Origin: Lachnospiraceae bacterium
Lineage (GTDB): Bacteria; Bacillota; Clostridia; Lachnospirales; Lachnospiraceae
Reading direction: 5' to 3'
Length of the DNA stretch: 41,604 bases
Assembly (NCBI GenBank): GCA_030825115.1
Contig: JAPJQL010000032.1
Span: forward strand, 1 to 41,604
Each line of letters starts with the position of its first letter. Positions within the stretch are counted from its first letter, which is position 1. Position numbers and translations under genes: made by a program. The notes beneath the pieces are model-generated. The model was given only the letters and a program-made list of their open reading frames with translations, did no database searches and had not been told where the DNA came from. This document shows, piece after piece, positions 16,058-22,300 of the stretch.

Positions 16058-16420
16058 ATGGAAAAACGAGAGCTTATATGTATTGGATGTCCTTTGGGCT
16101 GTGGGATTATCGTCACAATGGACCAGGAGAAGGTAACAGATATCACAGGATATACCTGTAAGCGGGGAGAAGAATATGCGAGGAAGGAGGTGCTGAATCC
16201 AACAAGAATCGTGACATCGGTTGTCTGTGTGGAGAGCCGGATGGAAAAAATGCTTCCGGTAAAGACGGAACGTGATATCCCAAAAGACAGGATATTTGAT
16301 GTCATGGAGCAGCTTCGTGTTGTCAGAGTGAAGGCTCCAGTCGGTATTGGGGATACCGTATTGGAGAATGCGGCGCACACAGGTGTATCTGTGGTTGCAA
16401 CAAAGGAGGTACCGGAGTAA
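16058..16420 (+). CDS. DUF1667 cysteine-motif protein
   Basis: A 121-aa protein of the DUF1667 family. Cysteines in CIGCPLGC (near residues 8-13) and GYTCKRG (near residue 34) form a likely metal or Fe-S site, with the conserved NPTRIVTSVV segment following. The C-terminal half has no cofactor motif. The family is regularly encoded directly after the two flavoproteins found here, so it is probably an electron-transfer or assembly subunit of that complex. In-frame starts exist at GTG 16046 and ATG 16049, overlapping the previous stop; ATG 16058 is preferred because AAGGAG at 16041-16046 is too close to the others. Biochemical role not established to my knowledge. Confidence 0.87.
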   Translation: MEKRELICIGCPLGCGIIVTMDQEKVTDITGYTCKRGEEYARKEVLNPTRIVTSVVCVESRMEKMLPVKTERDIPKDRIFDVMEQLRVVRVKAPVGIGDTVLENAAHTGVSVVATKEVPE

Positions 16421-16453
16421 CTTTCGGATAAGAAAGAGAAGGGGTGTTGTTGA

Positions 16454-18028
16454 GTGAAAACAAAAAAATATGTAGTGGGTGTAGATTGTGGCACGACAAG
16501 CAGTAAGACAGTGATATTTGATTTTTACGGAAATGTGGTTGGTTCAGGACAGATGCTGAATCCATTGACTTATCCAAGTCCCGGACGGGTGGAGTGCGAC
16601 GGACAGGGAATGATTGATACGTTATACAGTACGACCCGGCGGGCAATCCGCAATAGTGGCATTGACCCTGAGGAAATTGCGGCTGTGAGCTTTTGCATGT
16701 TCCGTTGTACAATGATTACCAGGGACAAAGACGGAGGCTTTACTACGCCGATTATCATTTGGCAGGATTTAAGAAGTGCGGAAATGTTGCCTTATATGGA
16801 AGAATGCCTTAAGAAAGGCGGTATGACTCCGGAAGAGCTGTATGATATTTGCGGAATGCCGTTGGGAGGCGTATATCCTTCAGGAAAACTGCTCTGGGTT
16901 CAGAAAAATATGCCGGAAGCTTTCGCAAAGACGGCAGCAGTACATACCATGATGGGGTTGATGACAAAGGCCTATGGAGCAGATGATTATTATGATGATT
17001 TAAATGACACTCCGTGGCTGCAGATGAATGGGGAAGATTTTTATTACAACGAGAAACTTACCAATATCTTTGGCATTGATAAAAATATGCTATCTCCGCT
17101 GAAAAAAACGGGTGATATAATCGGGCATATTACACCTGAAGTAGCGGAAAAGACAGGTCTGGCGGTAGGAACTCCTTTAATCATGGGAACCGGCGACCAG
17201 CAGTCCGGCTGTATTGGCGTCGGCTGTACGGACGAAGGGATTGGCTATGCCTGTGGCGGAACTGCAGGTATCACAGCAGGAAAATCTATGAATATCCTGA
17301 GAGATCCGGCAAGAAAATGTTATATTTTGGGAACCCCTGATGGTGCATATGTCATGGAGGGACAGGCAAATTCTGCGGGAAGCGCATTTAAATGGTTCAA
17401 GAGTGTAGTTTGCCACTCGGAAGAGATGGCATCCAGATACTGCCACAAAGATGTCTATGACGTTTTGACTTATGCAGCAAGTTTATCAAAGCCAGGGTGC
17501 AACGGCGTGTTCTTCCTGCCTTATCTTCAAGGAGCGAACACTCCGAATTATGATGCGAATGCGAGAGGGACTTATGTGGGGATGACGTTAAACACCACCA
17601 GGGAGGATTTGATTCGCGCGACGATGGAGGGCATCTGTTTTGATATTAAAGATATGTTGGAAGCTATGGTGGCGGCAAACGTACCGAACTTTAATACAGT
17701 CCGTGTGACAGGCGGCGTCGCCCGTTCTGAGGTGTGGAATCAGATTCAGGCAGATATCTATAACCGCCCGGTAGAAACCGTGGCAGTCGAAGAGGCAACA
17801 GCTTTGGGATGTGCAATTGTGGCCGCAGTCGGAGCCGGGATTTACAAGGATTATAAAGAGGCTGCCGATCGCATGGTGCGTGTTACCCGGTGCTATGAGC
17901 CAAAGCCTGCGAATGTGGAAATTTATCGGGATGCATATGCAGTATGGCAGGAGATATTCCGTGGACTTCATGCAAATGGATATGCATCAATTGCTGCATT
18001 TCAGGATAAATACCGTGACTGGAAGTAG
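16454..18028 (+). CDS. FGGY-family carbohydrate kinase, substrate unknown
   Basis: A 524-aa sugar or polyol kinase of the FGGY family, using ATP to phosphorylate its substrate in the cytosol. The first ATPase motif is VDCGTTSSK (residues 10-18), the substrate-side motif is IIWQDLRSAEM, the catalytic base is the Asp in GTGDQQSGCIG, and the second ATP motif is VRVTGGVARSEVW. The WQD-R motif differs from the WQ-R-R type of classical glycerol kinase as I recall it, and the overall look is closer to xylulokinase/ribulokinase relatives. It starts at GTG 16454 after a GAAGGGG site. Its place between the flavoprotein set and the aquaglyceroporin argues for a small polyol or ketose. Specificity cannot be assigned. 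Confidence 0.88.
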   Translation: MKTKKYVVGVDCGTTSSKTVIFDFYGNVVGSGQMLNPLTYPSPGRVECDGQGMIDTLYSTTRRAIRNSGIDPEEIAAVSFCMFRCTMITRDKDGGFTTPIIIWQDLRSAEMLPYMEECLKKGGMTPEELYDICGMPLGGVYPSGKLLWVQKNMPEAFAKTAAVHTMMGLMTKAYGADDYYDDLNDTPWLQMNGEDFYYNEKLTNIFGIDKNMLSPLKKTGDIIGHITPEVAEKTGLAVGTPLIMGTGDQQSGCIGVGCTDEGIGYACGGTAGITAGKSMNILRDPARKCYILGTPDGAYVMEGQANSAGSAFKWFKSVVCHSEEMASRYCHKDVYDVLTYAASLSKPGCNGVFFLPYLQGANTPNYDANARGTYVGMTLNTTREDLIRATMEGICFDIKDMLEAMVAANVPNFNTVRVTGGVARSEVWNQIQADIYNRPVETVAVEEATALGCAIVAAVGAGIYKDYKEAADRMVRVTRCYEPKPANVEIYRDAYAVWQEIFRGLHANGYASIAAFQDKYRDWK

Positions 18029-18063
18029 AAACCCACACATTCTGATTGAGAAAGGGGAAAAAT

Positions 18064-18777
18064 ATGGTACCATATATTGCTGAATTTGCAGGTACTACGA
18101 TCCTGCTATTCCTTATTAACTGTCTTGTGGCTAATGTTACCCTGAATAAATCAGGGATGAAGGGCGGTGGTTCTGCTCAGATATCGTTTGACTGCGGCTT
18201 TGCGGTCATGACCTGTGCGTTTATATTCGGAAACGCTTCGGGAGCCCACTTTAATCCGGCGTTTACTATTGCGATGGCAGTAAATGGGACTTTTGCGTGG
18301 AGCATGGTTCCTGGTTATCTTTTGGCGCAGTTTGCCGGTGCAATTCTGGGCGCATGCATTTCTTATACCTTGTTTAAAGATCATTTTGACGCAACAGAGG
18401 ATAAAAATGTAATACGTGGCGTGTTCTGTACCTCGCCTACAATTCGTAACCTTCCAAGAAATCTTTTGAGTGAGATTGGCGCGACGTTCATTCTTGTATT
18501 CGCTATCATGGGGATGGCTAACGTGCCGGGACTTCCTCCTGGGACGGACAAGCTGTTCTTGTGTGGGATTATAACGCTGATTGGTATGACATTTGGTGGA
18601 TTGACGGGATTTGCGATCAACCCTGCCAGAGATTTAGGTCCGAGAATTGCTCATGCCATTCTCCCGATTAAGAATAAAGGCGATTCCGATTGGGGATATG
18701 CCTGGGTGCCCGTGGTTGGTCCGGTTCTGGGAGGACTTCTGGCTGTCCTTATTTTTAAGGCGATTCCGTGGGGATAA
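18064..18777 (+). CDS. Aquaglyceroporin (MIP family, GlpF-like)
   Basis: A 237-aa channel protein with six expected transmembrane helices and both half-helix signatures: FNPAF (Asn64-Pro65-Ala66) and INPARDLGPR (Asn186-Pro187-Ala188-Arg189-Asp190). The Asp after the second NPAR box is typical of glycerol facilitators rather than water-only aquaporins. It would let a small uncharged polyol cross the membrane, trapped inside by the kinase encoded 35 bp upstream. AAAGGGGAAA precedes ATG 18064. It is the last gene of the operon that begins at 13316. Confidence 0.9.
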   Translation: MVPYIAEFAGTTILLFLINCLVANVTLNKSGMKGGGSAQISFDCGFAVMTCAFIFGNASGAHFNPAFTIAMAVNGTFAWSMVPGYLLAQFAGAILGACISYTLFKDHFDATEDKNVIRGVFCTSPTIRNLPRNLLSEIGATFILVFAIMGMANVPGLPPGTDKLFLCGIITLIGMTFGGLTGFAINPARDLGPRIAHAILPIKNKGDSDWGYAWVPVVGPVLGGLLAVLIFKAIPWG

Positions 18778-18779
18778 TT

Positions 18780-18797
18780 ATTGAAAAATTTTTCCAT
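18780..18797. promoter_or_regulatory. Operator copy C before the RuBisCO-like gene
   Basis: ATTGAA (18780-18785), 6-bp spacer AAATTT, TTCCAT (18792-18797), followed by ATGG. Compared with copy A the left half is identical, the spacer differs at one base and the right half at one base. It lies 41 bp before the start of a perfect -10 box; copy A lies 42 bp before its -10 box. The equal spacing supports a shared regulator. Confidence 0.7.
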
Positions 18798-18820
18798 ATG
18801 GCGTTTTTTTCAGCATTTTA

Positions 18821-18826
18821 TATAAT
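18821..18826 (+). promoter_or_regulatory. -10 box of the RuBisCO-like gene
   Basis: A perfect TATAAT, but the region 17 bp upstream (ATGGCG) is a poor -35 box. Together with operator C covering the area just upstream, this favours activator-dependent transcription. No terminator separates it from the facilitator gene, so read-through is also possible. Confidence 0.55.
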
Positions 18827-18888
18827 GAATGCATAAGGATTGGAACACGTGTAATCCACTTAAAATTAAAAATCTAGGAGGAAAAACA

Positions 18889-20205
18889 ATGTATATTGAC
18901 CCTATTATCGTACAATATCCAGAGGCTTTGGAAAAAAACCGATTTGTGATAGCTACGTACTATTGTGCAACAAAAGCAACCACCAATTCCCTTAAATTCG
19001 GAGCCGCTCTTGCCATAGAGCAGACTTGTGGGACCTGGTTGAAGGTTCCGGGAGAGACGCAGGAGGTGCGGGAGCGGTCGATTGGACGCGTGGTCGGCGT
19101 ATATGAAACCCCGGCTTATCAGATTGAGATTCCAGAAGATGTAAAGGAACGGCATTTCATTATCCGGATTGCATTTCCGGCGGACAACTTCGGACCTTCT
19201 TTTGCGATGATGATGACAACAGTGATTGGAAATATTTCCAGTTCCGGCAAGGTGAAACTTCTGGATTTGGAATTTCCGGACCGTTTCTTGAAGGAGTTTA
19301 AAGGACCGAAATTCGGTGTGCCAGGTATCCGTGAAATCCTTGGTGTTTACGACAGACCATTGCTGAACAATATGATTAAGCCCTGTACCGGGCTGGACCC
19401 TGCAAAGACTGCTGAACTGGCATACGAGGCGGCACGCGGAGGCGTAGATATCATTAAAGATGACGAGCTGGTGTCCAATCCGCCTCACTGCCCGCTGGAG
19501 GAACGAGTAAAAGCGGTTATGGAGGCGATTAAGAGAGCCGACGAGGAAAAGGGAGAAAAGACGCTTTATGCATTTAATATTACGGACAGGACAGAGCGGC
19601 TAAAAGAGAATGCTTACCGTGTGTTGGAGTTGGGTGGCAACTGCCTGATGGTTAATTATAACACGGTGGGTCTGGACGCGGCCAGAATGCTGGCAGAGGA
19701 TCCAGATATCAATGTCCCGATTCTTGCCCATTCTGATTACACCGGAGCGGTGTATGAGTCTTCGTGGTCCGGTATGAGCGCTTCCCTGATTGGGGCGACC
19801 CTTCCGAGGTTGGCGGGACTTGATATGGTGATTGCCCTTTCCCCGTATGGTAAATTCCCAATGATGATGGATACCTTTGTAACTGGTGGATTTAAGATGC
19901 TTTCCCCACTTGGAGATATCAAACCGATATTCCCAATGCCGGGCGGTGGAACTACTCAGGGACATATTGAAGATGTGATTAGGAAATTCGGTAATGATGT
20001 GATCATCGCTGCAGGCGGCGCAATTCATGGTCACCCAATGGGACCGGCTGCAGGCGCGAAGGCATTCCGGGATGGGATTGATGCGGTTGTTAAGGGCGGA
20101 ACACTGAGAGAAGCCGCAAAGACCAGTGAGGAACTGGCGATGGCTCTGGAACTGTGGGGGCTCTATGAGGAGTCAAAGGGTGGGATTTTTGATTTGAAAG
20201 GCTGA
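18889..20205 (+). CDS. RuBisCO-like protein (RLP), form IV type
   Basis: A 438-aa member of the RuBisCO large-subunit superfamily, with an N-terminal ferredoxin-like domain followed by a TIM barrel. Aligned by eye to plant RuBisCO, these residues are kept: Glu44 (E60) and Thr49-Trp50 (T65-W66), Lys164 (K175), the metal-site KDDE at 190-193 (K201-E204), His281 (H294), a loop-6-like Gly-Lys at 321-322 (K334), and the GGG and GGAIHGHP phosphate loops at 352-354 and 376-382. Changed are K177 (Cys166) and R295 (Ser282), so CO2 fixation is unlikely. Known RLPs include the enolase MtnW and enzymes acting on 3-oxo-isoapionate 4-phosphate. AGGAGG at 18876-18881 sets ATG 18889. Co-regulation with a polyol kinase operon suggests a keto-sugar-phosphate substrate. 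Confidence 0.9.
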   Translation: MYIDPIIVQYPEALEKNRFVIATYYCATKATTNSLKFGAALAIEQTCGTWLKVPGETQEVRERSIGRVVGVYETPAYQIEIPEDVKERHFIIRIAFPADNFGPSFAMMMTTVIGNISSSGKVKLLDLEFPDRFLKEFKGPKFGVPGIREILGVYDRPLLNNMIKPCTGLDPAKTAELAYEAARGGVDIIKDDELVSNPPHCPLEERVKAVMEAIKRADEEKGEKTLYAFNITDRTERLKENAYRVLELGGNCLMVNYNTVGLDAARMLAEDPDINVPILAHSDYTGAVYESSWSGMSASLIGATLPRLAGLDMVIALSPYGKFPMMMDTFVTGGFKMLSPLGDIKPIFPMPGGGTTQGHIEDVIRKFGNDVIIAAGGAIHGHPMGPAAGAKAFRDGIDAVVKGGTLREAAKTSEELAMALELWGLYEESKGGIFDLKG

Positions 20206-20342
20206 TAAGAGATAGTTCCCAAAATGATAGATATCCCTGGAAGGCACCCGCTTTCCGGTCAGAGACCGGGGCGGGTGTTTTCGTGTCGCTTATTTTAGTG
20301 CCTGCAATGCCAATAGCCACAAAACGAATTTGTTTTTGGGGG
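20206..20342 (+). terminator. Terminator region after the RuBisCO-like gene
   Basis: CACCCGC (20245-20251) pairs with GCGGGTG (20271-20277), with an inner CCGGTC-AGA-GACCGG stem, followed by TTTT (20278-20281): a strong two-part hairpin terminator. From about 20282 to 20342 there is only AT-rich sequence with a weak ACAAA/TTTGT repeat near 20320-20335 and no gene. Confidence 0.85.
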
Positions 20343-20371
20343 TTGATTAATCGAAATATTTGCTGTATAAT
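20343..20371 (+). promoter_or_regulatory. Promoter of the surface-protein operon
   Basis: TTGATT (20343-20348), a 17-bp spacer and a perfect TATAAT (20366-20371). It is the only clear promoter I see before the five-gene block 20523-37434. Confidence 0.7.
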
Positions 20372-20383
20372 GTGAAGCACATC

Positions 20384-20469
20384 CCCATTAGTGGGAGATA
20401 TCCGCGCGTGGATAGTTGTCCTGTCAATCTGGCAGGATTCTGAGAAAACTGGTTAGTTCTTGACCGGTT
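20384..20469 (+). promoter_or_regulatory. Structured 5' leader with four consecutive stem-loops
   Basis: Four stems follow the predicted start: CCCA/TGGG (20384-20387 with 20392-20395), TATCC/GGATA (20399-20403 with 20410-20414), TCCTGTC/GGCAGGA (20419-20425 with 20431-20437, one G-T pair) and AACTGGT/ACCGGTT (20447-20453 with 20463-20469, one G-T pair). GTTGTCC occurs twice (20415-20421 and 20467-20473). The RNA covers most of the 145-nt leader. It does not match the riboswitch consensus sequences I can recall, including both c-di-GMP classes that often precede adhesin genes. A regulatory RNA is likely but unclassified. Confidence 0.5.
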
Positions 20470-20522
20470 GTCCCAAAAGTTACCAAGTGTATCAGTCGTA
20501 GAAGAAGGAGGTATTTTTACAT

Positions 20523-22289
20523 TTGAAAAAACAGAATCAGTGTAGAAAAAAACGGCTCAAAGTCTCTGTCGTGATGATTATAGCGGCAGCGATGGCAGGT
20601 CTGATGTCCTGCACCGTTTATGCGGACAGCGGGGTGATCCGGGCAGGTAAAACCGCAGATTGTTATGGGCCGGGTTATGTGCAGCGCTTTACAGAACGAA
20701 GTGAGGAACAGATGAGTCCAGCCTGGCGGTATCAGGATGGGAACTGGTATTTCTGTTATCCTGCCGCTGACGGCAGCATGGAGATGCAGGCTGGAGGATG
20801 GCTGTGGGTTGACGGGTACTGCTATTATTTTTACGATGACGGAAAAATGGCAGCCGCATGTATGACGCCGGACGGATACTATGTGTCGGACAGCGGGGCA
20901 TGGATGGAAAACGGGGTGGCAGTGTGCGTACAGGGGAAAGGGATATCAACGAATAGATTCGGGCCGCCCGGATATGGGAGCCACGATCGTACAGGAGGAC
21001 GCAGAGGCGGAGGCAGCAGCTCGGGAGGCGGAAGCGGCAGCTCGGGAGGCGGAAGCAGCAGCTCGGGAGGCGGAGGCAGCAGTTCAGACGGCGGAAGCGG
21101 CGGTTTGGAAGGCGGAGGTAGCAGTTCGGGAGGCGGAAGCAGCAGCCCGGGAAACGAAGACAACAGTTCCGAATCAGGCTCCGATCTGGGTGCCGCGGAA
21201 GAGGAAGAGGATCCGGACCCCGGTCATGACGCAAAAGAACGTCTGGACTACTGGCAGACCCAGGCGCAGGCGGCAGACGCAGCAATCACCGGAATCGATA
21301 ATCCGCTGGACAAAAGTTACCTGGTGCGGGATAAAAGTTCCAATGACCGGCGGATGAAAAACCTGGTTTCCATGATTTCGGACTGGGAACCCCACGAATT
21401 TTATATGATAGGAGTTGATTATCAGGCAGATACGCTGATTCTCGGGCAGATATTCCGGGAACAGGTTGTTTATTCTAATACAGTCGTAGATTCATTTGAT
21501 ATCAATGGTGTGACTTACACCATCTCCCGAATCGGGATACAGAAAATCCAGAATGATACGCAGGACGATATAGAGGGCGGAACCGTCACGGACAGGCCGG
21601 ACGACGGAGAAGAGGAGCTTCCTTCTGTCGGAATGCATTATAGCTATGGAGACACGATAAGGCGGCAGATTGGCGGACAGAGTTACCGTTTCCGCTGCAT
21701 TGACGAGGATTACAGGGATGCATCCGGCAATTACCGGGGAGTGGCGCTGTTTTTGTGTGATACAGTCATTCGCTCCGATGTGGATGGAAAGGATGCAAAA
21801 AGCCTTTTGCAATTCGGCGGCAGCAGCAATTACAAAAATTCAGATGTCCGCAGGTGGCTGAACCGAAATACGGCAGAGGGTGATTTCCCGGTAACTTTGG
21901 TGAGTATTGGCGTGGAAAATGCCTATGAGGGATTTACAGAACCGGATTGCTGGGAGCAGATCCACGCAGATGATTTGATTTCCTATCCCCTGAAACGCCA
22001 GAAACTGAACGACGGAATTTTTCTTTTGTCGGTGGAAGAGGCGCTTAACTATGCAGAAGAGCTGTGGCGGTTTGACGGAAGCGGGTCGAATAACCCGGAA
22101 GACCAATACAGTCCCTGGTCAAAAGGATATTACTTGAGAACGCCTCTGTACGAGGAGGATGAGGACGGGGAATTTTGCTACGGGAACAAGGTTTACGCAG
22201 TAGACCTTTTGGAGGGAAATATTCACGGGGTGGATGTTTCCTATACCACGATTGGGCTGCGCCCGGCGTTTGTACTGCCAAATGTGTAA
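20523..22289 (+). CDS. Secreted cell-wall-binding protein with Gly/Ser linker and DUF6273-like domain
   Basis: A 588-aa exported protein. Residues 1-35 form a signal peptide (basic start, hydrophobic VSVVMIIAAAMAGLMS, cleavage near VYADS). Residues about 65-135 hold choline/cell-wall-binding-type repeats (WRYQDGNWYF, GGWLWVDGYCYYFYDDGKMA, TPDGYYVSDSGAW). A Gly/Ser repeat linker (about 155-215) and an acidic stretch follow. The C-terminal half (about 375-588) resembles DUF6273: YGDTI, FLCDTVIRSD, SDVRRWLN, IFLLSVEEA, YYLRTPL, IGLRPAFVL. AAGGAGG at 20505-20511 indicates the TTG start at 20523. It probably sits on peptidoglycan and displays a beta-rich C-terminal domain. First gene of the surface operon. 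Partner or ligand unknown. Confidence 0.82.
   Translation: MKKQNQCRKKRLKVSVVMIIAAAMAGLMSCTVYADSGVIRAGKTADCYGPGYVQRFTERSEEQMSPAWRYQDGNWYFCYPAADGSMEMQAGGWLWVDGYCYYFYDDGKMAAACMTPDGYYVSDSGAWMENGVAVCVQGKGISTNRFGPPGYGSHDRTGGRRGGGSSSGGGSGSSGGGSSSSGGGGSSSDGGSGGLEGGGSSSGGGSSSPGNEDNSSESGSDLGAAEEEEDPDPGHDAKERLDYWQTQAQAADAAITGIDNPLDKSYLVRDKSSNDRRMKNLVSMISDWEPHEFYMIGVDYQADTLILGQIFREQVVYSNTVVDSFDINGVTYTISRIGIQKIQNDTQDDIEGGTVTDRPDDGEEELPSVGMHYSYGDTIRRQIGGQSYRFRCIDEDYRDASGNYRGVALFLCDTVIRSDVDGKDAKSLLQFGGSSNYKNSDVRRWLNRNTAEGDFPVTLVSIGVENAYEGFTEPDCWEQIHADDLISYPLKRQKLNDGIFLLSVEEALNYAEELWRFDGSGSNNPEDQYSPWSKGYYLRTPLYEEDEDGEFCYGNKVYAVDLLEGNIHGVDVSYTTIGLRPAFVLPNV
21008..21157 (+). repeat. Degenerate Gly/Ser-coding tandem repeat
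   Basis: Repeated units of roughly 18-24 nt around AGCAGCTCGGGAGGCGGA encode GGGSSS-type blocks within the 20523 protein. Such arrays can change length by slippage and here form a flexible linker. Confidence 0.8.
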
Positions 22290-22300
22290 GGAGGAAGACT

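Noticed and set aside
18889..20205. True CO2-fixing RuBisCO
   Set aside because: Residues matching Lys177 and Arg295 are replaced (Cys166, Ser282), and no phosphoribulokinase or AMP-pathway gene is nearby.
20384..20473. c-di-GMP riboswitch before the surface operon
   Set aside because: The conserved core sequences of neither c-di-GMP class can be found; only generic stem-loops are present.
20881..21357. Plus-strand frame rich in AREAEAA repeats
   Set aside because: It is the out-of-frame reading of the Gly/Ser repeat of the 20523 gene and has no start signal.
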